DNA from: Piper betle
Lineage: Eukaryota > Streptophyta > Magnoliopsida > Piperales > Piperaceae
NCBI GenBank assembly: GCA_033002965.1
Contig: JAURVB010003514.1
Span: 94,572-158,571 of the forward strand
Length of the DNA stretch: 64,000 bases
Direction of reading: 5' to 3'
In this document: in pieces, positions 1 to 11,867 of the stretch
Position numbering within the stretch: the first letter of the stretch is position 1
Layout: the number at the start of each line of letters is the position of its first letter
Notes under the pieces: generated by a model
Databases searched by the model: none
Seen by the model: the letters and a program-made list of their open reading frames with translations, nothing else
Told to the model about the DNA's origin: nothing
Made by a program: the position numbers and the translations under genes

Positions 1-1929
1 ATGTGCTGCTACTTCATTTGATCATAGACTATCAACACTTCTGAGTGCATGCCATTTCTTTTTTAGCAGCCCCCATCCACATCCTTGTAAGCTCTATGGA
101 CTTTTTGTTTCTCACAAATTGTAAGCTCATATACTCCCAGCATTCCATCTTATAATTGAGTCTGGCCAAGTTGATCCCTAGAAGTAGGTATTTCTTCCAA
201 CCAAGCACTATCCTTCTTTCTCACTCTTTTAGTTGCCATGACTGGCTCAGTCTCACATTCACCATGTGTACACGTGAATGTGGCATGGTCCTCGCATGCC
301 CTGTCGCTCATAATCATTGCCATCCACGTATGCTTATGATCCTCTTTCTGCAAGCGATTCTCTCCACAAATGATGCTTTACCGCCAGTCTTATCCCATTG
401 CATCTGCCCTTGGCCAGTAACTCCATTCTCTTGCTGCTTTCAGCCTCACGACCATCTCAACATTGTGGGCAAAACTGGCCCAATTGGATGCTTTGAACCG
501 GCTGGATATGTCCATGAGTTGACATAGTATCAATATTTAGATGGTCTTATCTCCAAATCTGATTTCTGTAGTTGTAGCCTATTTCTATATTGAATTCACG
601 GCGAATTAGTAGTCTTGATTGATTACAATTTTCACATCATTTCCTTTTACTTTCTTGCCACCTTAGAGCAACCTATTACCTATGAGGCACGCTACACTAA
701 CCTTGTGTCATCCCAAAATTTTCATTTTATTCTTCTTTCCTTTAGTGATCTAAATTTAATTTATCATGCTCTTGCTTATATGATATTTGGTCGAGCTAAT
801 CTCCATTATGTAGCTTACACAGAATGCTGACCCTTCGTAATTTTTCACTTGAACTGGATTTGCTGTTTCACGCTGTAACTAAGATACACTTGAAGCAATA
901 GTGGTCAGGACTTTATATGAAAGGAGATAGAATATACATTTACTAGTCGGATTCCTTTCTTGATGCTAACAATTTGCTTTACGTGGGCGTGAGTTTACAT
1001 TTCAAATGATTAAACAATGGTGGCTGCAGCATGCTTTGGCTGAATTATTAAACCAGCTATTAATCTATACTAAATTATACCCTTTCCTTCTATGCACTGA
1101 CTAAGAAGATCTACATTCAATATAGTAATTTGTGAGCGGTTTAGACATTCCATAAACAAATTGGCATGCTCCAAGGTAACAAATACATTGTTTTTATGAA
1201 ATTTCCTTCTTTTTTAAAGCTTGGGTAAGCCATAAGCATATATCATTATGCCATGGCAGCACAAGAACTTTAGTTAACCGTGTTCTTGTGCAACATATAA
1301 TTGCTTTTATTTATGTTCAACATATTTGTCAGAATTCTTTAATATGAGAAAGCTTTTGGTATCCGCATATGCCCCTATGTCAAAGACATTTGTATTAAAC
1401 AGTTGTCTTGCTTTTGTATAACTAAAATAATTGGGCAATGAACACTAAATATTTTGGATAGTAAAATTTCTCTTAAACATTATGCTGCCAAATAGTGTGA
1501 GATTCAAAATTTTGACAAAAACTCTACATGAGACTGATCTATGGTAGGGCCTAATTTTGGCTCCTTCCAACACGAGATATTAGCAAGTAACCAAAAGTTT
1601 ATTGTTTTTGGGGTTTTATTTCTTTAGTTAGAAGTAGGAGATTTAAGTAAGCAGTTCTGAGGTAGATGAAAACTTTTTTTTTGCAGTATGGATATTAGTT
1701 CATGTTGGTTTCTGACTTTTGATGTGACGTTGTTTTCTTTTCAAAGCTGCCTTAAAATCATTGCTTCATGTGGTTTTCTTATCAGATTATTTATATCATC
1801 GGATAGGAAGTTATTGATTGCTTTTGTGCATCAGCATCTCATTGGATAGAATCTTCTATCCAGCATTCTGTACTCAAACTGCCAATTAAATTTGCTGGCA
1901 AAACTGATCTTGATAAATTTGTTCTGCAG
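1..1929 (+). other. Intronic sequence upstream of the visible SEC31 exons
   Basis: This stretch is AT-rich with no convincing coding exon on either strand. It ends in TTCTGCAG at 1922-1929, the acceptor of the first recognised SEC31 exon. That exon starts with two bases of a split codon, so an upstream exon must exist, probably left of the window. The short open frames near 156-527 (both strands) have no recognisable motif. A small unrecognised exon inside this region cannot be excluded. Confidence 0.6.
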
Positions 1930-4547
1930 AAGACAACGTGAGTCCAGTACCCTCTGTGAACACATCAAGTGAAGCACAACCTCGGTATGCAGATTTAGCT
2001 GGTGTTGGTGCTGCTGATGCTTCACATCACTACTATAAGGTATTTGAATAGGTCCATGGTTTGGATCAGATGGTGACACCAGGTTTACAAAAGATGTTTA
2101 TTTTTGTTTTTTTCGTTTGTATCAGGAAATGCCCCCATCTCAGCCTACTTTCGGCTTTCCAGGAAATCCTTATGGGGAAGGTTATCAACAGCCTTTTGGT
2201 GGTGCATCTTATGGGGGAGGTTATCAGCCTATGCAACCGAAGCCACAGCAATTCCAAGATTATATGACCACTCCTTTTCAGCCAACACCATCTCCTACTG
2301 TGTTTCTTCCTTCCCAAACTGCTCCTTTGTCGCAGGTATTTGTTCTCTATTTTTGCTAACAGAATTTGCAACAATTATTGTCTAGGTTTCATGATTTGTC
2401 TGTGCATGCTATGGTTTTGCATGCACAAACATATGTCCTGAGATTTTCCATCTGATTGCTTGTGTTTGTTAAGATTAAATAATGGTTTTATATATTTTGG
2501 CAGATACGTACCAGGATTTCTTAAATTATTTTTTTAACAGAAAATATTTAATAATTGAAGCCAAAGAATCTATTACAGTATTTAACAACTTAATGGTGAA
2601 TAACATCTTTTAATTCTTGTACAAACTGCACTTTCATGGGAGATAAGCTGATTTTTACCAGTTCAACAGCTTATATAAATGATAAGCTAAGGGCTTGTTG
2701 AAAGAGTGTATTACTAATTCTTGAAACCTTAATTTTACATGTAATGTCTACAAATAACATTTATTTTAATCAAAGTAAGAAAGTGTAAATAAATTTACCG
2801 CTTACTCTAGTCTAGTTAGTGGACAAGTGTGAACAACACATTGCCTTATTTTTCTTTTGTGGAAAACTTTGAGTTCACAATTAGTTTGAACTGATTATGA
2901 TTCCATTTAAAAGAATATTAATTTGGAAGTTGGAATTTCTTCTTGCTTCTGAAGCCAAACTTTGGCTCAACTCCTGTCCCAACACAACCACCTGCAGTGA
3001 AGACTTTTGTTCCAGCAACGCCAGCTTTGCCTAAAAATGTGGAGCAATATCAGCAACCTACTTTGGGCTCTCAACTTCCGGTTTGATTTTCGGATTCTTG
3101 TTGAATTAATATATTCATTGTTTCCTTTCATCTGTTAATCTTTGCTTACAACTATGTGTATTTTTCCAGGGAGTACCTAATGTTGCATATCATAGTGAAA
3201 CAAATGCACTTGGACACATTCCTACTGGTCCTCCAACTATGATTGGTTCAATTGATGGCCCAAAATTGCCTCCTAGCTACGGAACAAGAGGGGGCTTTAC
3301 ACCAATGAGTGCACAAAGTCTTAGCCAAACAGGTGTCACTCCTGCTCCACCGTCACATCTCACCCAAGCACCTGTGCAACCAGTTTCTGCACCTTCTGCT
3401 CCTCCACCAACTGTTCAAACAGTTGATACGTCGAAAGTGCCTTGTAAGTTTCTGCCTTCAATAAGTTAGTCTTACTCCCCCCCCATATTTAACAATTTTC
3501 ATTATCCAGAAAGATTTTAATCTTCTTTCCTAATTTTATCGCGCTCTATTTTCTTGTTGCTTGAATGTATAATGTGTTTGAACAAACTTTGGCAGCTGAG
3601 CTTAAGCCTGTGATTGGAACATTGACAAAACTTTTCAATGAGACGACTGAAGCTCTTGGTGGTTTGCGTGCTAATCCTGCCAAGAAGCGTGAGATAGAAG
3701 ATAATTCACGGAAAATTGGTTCTTTATTTGCGAAGATAAATAGTGGGGATATATCTCCTAATGCTGCAACGAAGCTTGGTCAACTATGCCAAGCATTGGA
3801 TGCTGGAGATTTTCCTGGAGCACTCCACATCCAGGTAAATCTTGTATTGTAGATGTGTTGCATTTTCTCGTTCTCATTCTCCAATACAAGCCAAATAACT
3901 GCATAAATACATTATAAGTCTGAACAGTGCTTTTCCATTTTCATTGCAATGTTTTTTGTTGAAGTTTCGCTATACCATAGGCTGGTTGACAAGCAAATAC
4001 TGATGAACCAGCTAAACCTATGCAGTTTGTATTTTGTTTAATTCTTTTTTATTTTGTTCTGTGATTTCGAAAGGTGATCTTTGTAGTGGAAAATGATTGG
4101 ATGCTCGATGTGTTACAAATTTGTGGGTTTAAAATAGTGGGGACAAAGGATAGTAGACAAAGATCAGTTAAGTGTGGCAGAGATATGTGGTCAGCAAAGT
4201 CTGACATGAATTGGATTGGAGAGGCGTAGTACTAATAGAAATAAATTTTAAAGTGCAGACTTTAGAGAGTTGTGCTGACATGGATTGGAGAGGCACAGTA
4301 CTAATGAAAATGGTTTTTAAAGTGCAGACTTTGGGAATGTCCCAAGTTTCTCCTATTCACTGGATACTGTTGACAAAATTCTATGATGTTCAACCTGGAA
4401 GACAAAATCACTGAATGCTTTCAACTGATTGGGGATTATTATGTATGGCAGGTTCTCCTTACAACAAGTGATTGGGATGAATGCAACTTTTGGCTTGCAG
4501 CGCTTAAAAGAATGATCAAAACTAGGCAGAATGCAAGGATAAATTGA
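1930..4547 (+). CDS. SEC31: SEC31-type COPII outer-coat protein, C-terminal exons (5' part outside window)
   Basis: SEC31 forms the outer COPII cage with SEC13 and drives vesicle budding at ER exit sites. Six exons are visible: 1930-2039, 2126-2335, 2955-3080, 3170-3443, 3596-3834 and 4452-4547 (TGA at 4545-4547), 1055 nt or about 351 codons. All introns are GT-AG and the phases join correctly: split codons at the start of exon 1930 and across 3443/3596, phase 0 elsewhere. The first four exons give a Pro/Gln/Gly/Tyr-rich linker (for example [17 protein letters not shown]), typical of the disordered region that contacts SEC23. The last two give a compact helical domain ([57 protein letters not shown]) that matches my knowledge of plant SEC31 C-termini. 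Whole proteins are about 1100 residues, so the WD40 and central parts lie outside. No frame disruption is seen, so the gene looks functional. Confidence 0.93.
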
Positions 4548-5190
4548 ATCGTAAAATTTCAGATGTCTGGCTCAACACAACCTGTCCAAGCGCTCTTTGA
4601 ATTTCATGTTCAGATCCATATGCTTATAAGTGGGTGGGCTTTTTTTGCACGGGCTGCTTTTCTTCTTTAAAATATAATTTTACTGATTGGCACTTGATCG
4701 AGTATTCTTTATTTTGGTAGGTAGGTGATACCATTTATGAGTTTGAGTTGGTAATTTGAGATCTGTTTAGGTAGTGGCTGCTGTACTTTAAGTTCTGCTG
4801 TAAAAGCTAATGTTATATACGAGTTGGACATTGAGATCCCCTAGTGATTTGCCTTTGTTCTGCATTTATTTTGTATAATTGAAGCTTCAAAATTTGATTT
4901 TCTTACCAGCACAATTAGTGGGATGGAAGTACTTACTAAATTATATCCAAGTACGAATTGTGCATTTCTTGCAACTGAGCTCTATAAGATATTGGATTCG
5001 TATGCTTTTTGCAGGGCCGCATTGAAATTTAAAATTTTGAATATAGTAGTTTCGTTTGTGTATACCAGTTTCCACAAGGTGAATTGTTATGTAACTAATT
5101 TTGGTGTGATACCTATGAGAATTAGGCATTCATGGGATGTGTTTTTGAGATGTATATTTATATATATTTGTTGAAATAATAGCATCCGTT
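4548..5190 (+). other. SEC31 3' UTR and downstream flank
   Basis: This is T-rich sequence directly after the TGA, with several TTTGTA/TGTAT-like and ATTTTGTATAAT-like elements (for example near 4868-4880) of the kind that surround plant polyadenylation sites. The exact cleavage site cannot be fixed by eye. There is no further conserved coding signal. Confidence 0.55.
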
Positions 5191-6090
5191 TGGTTATGGG
5201 GCGAGGCTACGCTTATCGACAAATCAGTTGAACCGGCTGATTCGTCTGGGAAAATATTTATAATTTTTAAAAACAATGATTATTCTTTAAAAGAAAAATA
5301 CAAAATGATTATAATGATTTCTTCTGTGGTAAGTATTTAGAGTTTCTAGCCGTTCCAATGACCAACTTTAGGGAGAAAAATGCACATCATCTGGATGCAC
5401 AGTGCAAAAGCCTCAACAAATGAGATCATTGCTGTGGGCGCTTCCACGGGATTGGGTGGTGTATGGTCTATTGAGTGATACGTCCAAGCAGTTGATGAGC
5501 CAAATAAAAGATAATTTTTGTTGAAATTGGGTTTCATTCTTTTTTCTGTATCTTTTTGTCACAACTATACCGAAAGGCAAAAAGACATCAGTGAGGAAGT
5601 CTAAACTGCACAAATGTGGATTTAGACGGTTTAACTACTACTCCAAAAGCTCAACTAATTAAGAAAGGAAAATTTTTATTATTTACTTTAATAATCTTTT
5701 TACGCGCACGTAAAAATTAACGGCATCGTAGATGGACAAATGGGGGTTAAACTGTGGATCCAAAATAAATTAGAGCATTTTAAAAAAGTACTATTTAATA
5801 TTTACGCTAACAAATGGGATTGGCTTAAATTTCTCGAAAAGATGCGTACAAAAGTTGGTTAAAGTAGCTTTTTTATGTTTGCATCCAAAAATTTGAAGGA
5901 GAAAAAAAGCTAAATATATACTTTTTTGAAGGAAAAAAAATGAAAATTTTTGATGTACATACACATTTTATTTATATATTTAGATTTTAAGACGTGTTGA
6001 ATGTGAGATTAATTTTTAGGAGTTATTATAATTCACTTATCTTATAAAATTCCATCTTAAAATTTTTACTTGGTCCGTTGCTAACAGCCT
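5191..6090. other. AT-rich intergenic spacer
   Basis: I see no gene, tandem array or LTR boundary here. Short stretches near 5345-5600 have the look of old decayed transposon sequence, but no terminal repeat or coding motif could be paired. It is the only non-repeat buffer between the SEC31 gene and the retroelement block. Confidence 0.5.
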
Positions 6091-8978
6091 TATAAAACCC
6101 GTGAATCGAGTTAGGATTTTCTACTTGTAAATCGGTCGATTCAAGTCCAGTTAGTTTTAAAACACGTGGCATACCTAAGTATACGATGGTAACATCAATA
6201 GTATAGCAAGAAAATAAGTTATAAGAATCTACGACAGTATGTTATTTTATTTTTTTATTTTATATCAGTAGATCATAGAATTAGATTGAAATCATTTATT
6301 GCGTTAAGATGTGTTATTTATTATTTTTAGGTGGGTTAGTAGGCTTATAATATGTGATTTAAATTAGAATATTATTATTTTATATTATAATATTTTATTT
6401 TATATTTTTTAAAATTTATTTATTAGTATCTATTCCGGTGGGACCAAGTTCAAAAATTTTATTTACAAAAATACCATTGCAAGTTTTCTTCCCTGAGCAG
6501 GTCGACACCTCCATCCGACCGACAGACCACCCCCCTCTCTCCCGACATGTCACCTTCACCTTCTCCTTGCCGCCGCCGCCGGCCAGCACCGTTGCTACCG
6601 GCGACCACCTTCCTCCCTCACCATGACCCTCCTCTCTCCCTCATCTCTCTTGACTTATCTCCCCTCCCGAACCCAAGCGCTGATGCACACCTTTCTGTCG
6701 CCCCTGTTGTGGGCCGCCTCCGTGGCCATGGTGCTGGCCACCGGCAGCATTGACACCACCACCACCTCTGGTCGATCTCTACCTTACCCTCTTCGCTCAC
6801 TCCCATGCCTCCCCTAGCTGGTTCCTATCACTGCTCTAGCCGCCCGATGATTTTCTCGCCGCCACCGCCGCTGCACCTAGCTTCCGGCCATGTATCTCTG
6901 GCGAGACTTCCTTCCTCCGGCCGACTAGACCTTTCTCCCCCCTTCCTCCACTCTCCCTCAGTCAGCTCCCACCCCCCCCCCATGATCCCTCAGACCTTGG
7001 GTTGCGCTCGTCTGGGACCCACCGCTGCAGTCGGTGAGTCATCAATGCCCTGACAATTACGCATATGTCATCGTTGATTGAGTTGTTTTCAATTCATCGA
7101 CATAGACATCATTGTGTGATTAGTTTGTAATAAATGAATAAAATTGGAGAAATTGTGAAGCAATATTAATTTTTACTATTTGTATATATATGAGTATCAA
7201 ATGATTGGAGAAAATGTGGTGATGAATTTAACAATCCATGATATAGATCGATGTCACATGTAGGTTGAAAGATGGGGATTGTGATTAAAATTGATGATTG
7301 ATTCCGGTTAGTATATGCGTTGTTGTTCCATTATATTGTTGTATATGATTATGTTGTCAATGTGGTTAGGGTTGTTTGAATAGATTAGGATATGATTGTG
7401 ATGATAGAACACAATGAAAGTGAAAATGAGTAAACCATAATAATGAGTTGATAAACTCGATTAAATGTTTTGAATGTGAATATATGTGACACCTGAACTT
7501 AATTAGTATGGTTTGATTGTTAATGAATTAGTTTACATGGGATGTTGATTTGCATATTATTGACATGATTATGATATGGATGAGAGTTATATTAAATGTG
7601 TGTGAATTGATGTATGGGATGCTAGGGATGTGTTTTTAATAGTGCTAGATGTCTTTAATTAGATAGTGTGATGTGATTAGTGTTGTATGTTTCATATGAC
7701 ATGAGCATGATTAGATATATTTAGTTATAGCATTCATGCATCATGTTGGGCGTTAGCATGTAGTTTTGATGTGCAGGTATAGAGTAGGAGCTTGCCGCCT
7801 AGGCGCATGACCTTGCTTGAAGCTTCTACCAAATTCGTTTAGAACTCATCTCTAGATTTTTGTTCAATTCTATTATGATTTGCTTTACTGATTGTACGAT
7901 GTGTTAAGTAGTGTTTTATTAGATCTCACTTAACTCGGGTTATTTAGTCAATAGTTTTTTGCAATAATAACCATCGAGGATGAGATCTCTCGAGCCTGAT
8001 TTCGAAAACAAGATCTACTACAAGTTGCCGTTGAGCCTACTATATAAATCCCTTCCCTATATATATATATATTATATATATATATAATTTTATTAAGTTT
8101 TCAGTGAGATGAGAGATAGTGAAACTGACTCGCATGTACTATGAGTGGGTGCACGTGTCAGTCACAACAGGCTATGGATTAATGAGAGGGTTGTTTTATT
8201 TCCAAGGGATCGTAACAATTTTGCGTTTTGAATTTCCTCACAGCCAGAGAAACGTAGAAGTTTATAGGTACTGCTCAGTATAATGCACGTTCGGACATGT
8301 GGTTAAAAGGGTATTAATGATGACTGGGCATTCGTGCTCAAGCACAAGAGAAATATGGAGGATAGGAGAGGGCTTCAGATATACTGGTAGTCCCAAGGGA
8401 CAGAAATGAACAAGAAAATGAGAAAATATCGAGTGAAGCATCAACACACCTGTCAACTCAAGATGCTATCAGGTTTGTAGCTCGGTGGCTCTGCAGTAGA
8501 TGCCCTTTAGAGAGTTCAACAAAAGTTATATATAGTTGTCTTTAAAATGAGAGTCAGCTCTTATTTCCCAGATTGTATAGTTATTTTTGGACTAGTAACA
8601 CTCTGAAGCTGACGTATTTATATATATATATATGTTGGTAAGGAGCAGGAGTTTGATATGCTACTGGCTTTGACGGAGGAGCAGTGATTACTATGTGAAA
8701 ACCTAACATGATGTGATATGTGTTTGGACTATTGTGTTTTTATTTTACGGAAAATTGTGTTCATTTTATTTTATAAATTTTTTTAAAGAAATTTTATCAG
8801 TTTTATCGTGATTGTTTTTGAGTGTGAATTAATTGTTACGTCATTCAAGTAGTATCCTACTAGGGTTCCTTGCATCTCATGCATGCATTACGATATTTAT
8901 CTTCCATCTTAAGATGCCGAAAGTAGATCTATTCTGGTTAAGTTTGGGTTAGCTGACTTAATCGGGTGACCCGTAACA
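6091..8978 (+). mobile_element. Family D LTR (solo or truncated), plus orientation
   Basis: It begins TATAAAACCCGTGAATCGAG, a one-base variant of the D start seen in reverse at 15579 (TGTAAAACCCGTGACTCGAG). It ends near GGGTGACCCGTAACA. The order of parts matches other D copies: an AT-rich start, a GC-rich block (6480-7060, compare 14740-15110 and 58690-58925), a block with GAGATCTC and AAAACAAG (7970-8030, compare 57795-57835 in reverse), and a tail with TAGTATCCTACTAGGG-like sequence (compare 26245). The GC-rich block gives several short open frames that are not genes. No target duplication was found and the right edge meets minus-strand pol. The right boundary is uncertain by tens of bases. 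Confidence 0.65.
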
Positions 8979-9960
8979 TTTTGATTTAGTCTGCGAGTGT
9001 GTCATACACCTCTCTCTTCATTCTTGGCCACCAATGTGTTCATCAGACATCGTGGTACATCTTCACTCCACCTAGATGCATTGAGCATCTCGATGTGTGA
9101 GATTTGTGAAGAATCGTACTTTGAAGTCCGTGATACTCTAGAACATTTGGTACAAATAGTTGACCTCTCAGTCTGACTAACCCATTTGCATCTTTAGCCA
9201 ATTCAAGGTATGTTCCATGTTCTAACCACTACCTCAACTGTTTGTCTGCTTCTTGTGCAACCCTGAATAGTTCAAGCACACTTGGCTGAATAGTCAATCG
9301 TGCCATCATTCCAACCAACTGTCTTTGGCCTATAACATACTAAGTCACTGACATTGCGCCCAATCTTGTTGAGCCTCGTACTGGCTTCCTACTTAAAGCA
9401 TCTACTACTACATTTGCTTTTCCCTCGTGATATGCTATGTCGATCTCGTAGTCTGATAACATCCCTAACCATTTCCTCTGTCTACTATTTAAATCCTTCT
9501 GTGTGAAAATATATTTTAGACTCTAGTAATTAGTCAAGAGTTTGAAAGATGTTCCATACAAGTAGTGCCTCCATATTCTGAGAGTGAATATGACTACTGC
9601 GAGCTCTAGGTCATGTGTAAGATAGTTACGTTGATGCACCTTAAGTTGACGAGATGCATAGGCTATAACATTATCCTTGTGCATCAAAACACAACCTAGA
9701 CCAATTCCTAAGGCATCTGTCTAAACTACTAAATCCTTGTGTCCCTCTGGAGTTGGTCTCTCCTTCAGCATCTTGAAACTTTGCTCAGTCAGTACTAATG
9801 TTGCTATTATGAGTTCACTGCTTCAATCTAATTGTCTCACTGCATTTTGATAGTATATCCATCCTTGTTCTCTATCTATGCCTTAACCTTGGAAGAAAAA
9901 GCTACGTCTTCCGTGGCGAAAAGTCACTGTCTTTCTTCGGCAATCTATCATTGTTCCTTA
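8979..9960 (-). pseudogene. Ty3/gypsy pol remnant: integrase N-terminus and RNase H
   Basis: Read on the minus strand this resembles the pol at 20879-22576. The zinc-binding integrase region (around 9000-9130) and the RNase H to integrase linker are recognisable. RNase H lies at about 9400-9780, where the opposite-strand text matches the ADALSR and ASRQLK regions of the better copies. Several stop codons and frame changes break it, and most of the reverse transcriptase is missing between RNase H and the protease at 9970. It is a non-functional fragment of a chromovirus-type retrotransposon. Confidence 0.75.
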
Positions 9961-10610
9961 CTTGGACATTCAGTTCATTCCAAATATCACATCAAATTCT
10001 TTTAGCTTGAACAATATCAAATTAGCTACGAGTTGTCGCTGTTGAATCTCAACAGGGACATTACGCACACATTCGCCTGTAGATATCACACTACCGGTGG
10101 GAGTGAACACTAATAGTGAATGCCCAAACTCTTCTATCTTACATCCAATTCTACTTGTGTGTGCGTATGAAATAAATAAGTGCTTGCAACCATAATCGAA
10201 TAAGTGTACAAAGCCTACTGAAAGCGTACCTATCACGACTATCGTGTCCTCAAGTGCCTCTGCCACTCTGGCTATGTACATCCTCAATGGTTGCTACTTG
10301 TGTTGGGGCAAGAGATGCTGTTGGTGGTACTGCCTGATTCTGTTCCCTTTGATTTTGAGCTAGTGGTGCATGTTGCTGCCCCTCCACTATCTAGCCTGTC
10401 CTGCAACCATATACATCTTTAGTTTTGTCCCCTCTGTTGTTGTCTGAGTGGCTGTTGGTCTCTGCCTCTCTGGCCTTGACCTTGGCCCTTTTGGCCTCTC
10501 TGTTGTTGCTAATGCTAGGGAGTTGGGAGTGTTAAGTCTCTGTTGAGGCACTCGATGTAGCAATACATGCCGGCTCACTGTACTTCGTTTTCAGTTGCAT
10601 GTGCTGCGAG
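9961..10610 (-). pseudogene. Ty3/gypsy gag C-terminus and aspartic protease remnant
   Basis: The open segment 9970-10287 (105 codons, minus strand) has the retropepsin layout: a VVIGTLSVGFVHLFDYGCKH stretch followed by a conserved FISYAHT-like region and a glycine- and valine-rich flap. The catalytic triad normally reads D-S/T-G; here it is D-Y-G, so the enzyme would be inactive. Upstream (10300-10600) lies a Gln/Arg/Pro-rich stretch as expected at the end of gag. Element A1 starts directly at 10611, so the left part of this gag was cut off by that insertion or a later deletion. Confidence 0.7.
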
Positions 10611-10869
10611 TGTAAAGGAAACGCGGAAAAAAAATTTTAGGCAGTTAAGTGTGAATTACCCGGTTAAATTGAAAAGTAATTTCTAATCGGACGATTCTAG
10701 TTGAATCAGTCGAGTCGAACACATTAATTATCCATTTAACCATTTAAGTGAACCATACCATTTAAGAGGTTGAGTGAAAAGGTTAAGTGAACCGTGTTAA
10801 TTACCCAATTACCCGGTTAAAGGAATTATGGTGAAAGGGTGCTTCCACAAACCCTAGCCGTCATTTATT

Positions 10870-10880
10870 CTTTATAAAAG
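10870..10880 (+). promoter_or_regulatory. Putative TATA box of A1 5' LTR
   Basis: The sequence CTTTATAAAAGG follows an AT-rich U3 in all A-family LTRs (also near 26774 and 31306). The solo LTR at 60670 has TTTGTAAAAGG instead. The position would place transcription start around 10900 and leave a leader of over 1.3 kb inside the LTR. Confidence 0.6.
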
Positions 10881-11345
10881 GAGAAGGGGTCGTTGAACCT
10901 AGGAAATACCAATGGATGATGGGGTGTGAGAATTTAATGAAGGGGTCGTTGAACCTAGGAAATACCAATGGATGATGGGGTATGAGAATTTAATGGAGGG
11001 AATGGTTGAAGTGTATATATATGCAGGAGGAGGGAGTATTTCATCCCTCATCTCCGTCCCAGGCGACCTCCCCATTACTGTGTGAGTATTTCATCCCTCA
11101 TCTCCGTCCCAGGCGACCTCCCCATTACTGTATTAGGGTTCACGGGTCACAGTCAGACGTAATCACAAATCAGGTACGTATAATAGGTAGAACATCGTAT
11201 TTTCCTTGTTGGTAGCCTAGGTCGGCCTGAGCCCAGATTCGACTACCATGCACCGAGTGCAACCGGGGTCAATGAATTGACTCAGTCCGACACTGGGTCG
11301 TGTTATGTGCGTGAATTTTGTAATGCATCGACATTGTTTTGGAGT

Positions 11346-11867
11346 AGTGATAGCCACCCCATAAAAAGGCTACGGCCGGGGTGAGTGAGGCACAGCGATT
11401 CCTCCATCGCACTGGAGTGCAGTGATAGCCGCCCCATAAAAAGGCTACGGCCGGGGTGTGTGAGGCACTGGCACTGGAGTGCAGTGATAGCCGCCCCATA
11501 AAAAGGCTACGGCCGGGGTGTGTGAGGCACTGGCACTAGAGTGCAGTGAGAGCTTCCCCACAAACGGGGCATAGCAATCACCTGAGTGCAGTGATAGCCG
11601 CCCCACAAAAGGCTACGGCCGGGGTGTGCAAGGCATTGGCACTGGAGTGCAGTGATAGCCTCCCCATAAAAAGGCTACGGCCGGGGTGTGCGAGGCACTG
11701 GCACTAGAATTGGTAGTGAGAGCTTCCCCACAAACGGGGCATAGCAATCACCCGAGTGCAGTGATAGCTACCCCACAAAAAGGCTACGGCCGGGGTGTGC
11801 GAGGCACTGGCACTGGAGACGGTAGTGGTAGCCTCCCCACAAAAAAGGCTACGGCCGGGGTGTGCGG
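11346..11867 (+). repeat. TAGCC/GGCTA hairpin minisatellite, A1 5' LTR
   Basis: About nine imperfect units of 45-75 bp are present. Most carry TAGCC, a loop of CCCC plus an A-run, then GGCTA, which can pair as a 5-6 bp stem. Another unit type pairs CCCC with GGGG around ACAAAC. The units are separated by GGCACTGGCACTGGAGTGCA-like spacers. Confidence 0.9.

Noticed and set aside
150..527. Overlapping open frames on both strands near the window start
   Set aside because: There are no recognisable domains, no splice signals that fit SEC31, and the frames overlap one another. They are treated as intronic.
1861..1937. An alternative exon CATTCTGTACTC to CAGAAGACAAC with a GTGAGT donor
   Set aside because: The frame is open and the donor is good, but it would end in the middle of the SEC31 exon whose coding downstream is clearly conserved. 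It is at most an alternative splice form.
6438..7053. GC-rich overlapping open frames (Pro/Ser-rich) as a possible host gene
   Set aside because: The same GC-rich block recurs in other D LTRs (14740-15110, 58690-58925) with no conserved frame. It is LTR sequence.
11269..11499. Open frames across the TAGCC minisatellites, giving repeated LSLHSSAS-like peptides, also at 27205, 31704 and 62376
   Set aside because: They are by-products of a tandem repeat without internal stops. They have no gag or pol homology, differ in frame between copies and lie in LTR leaders.
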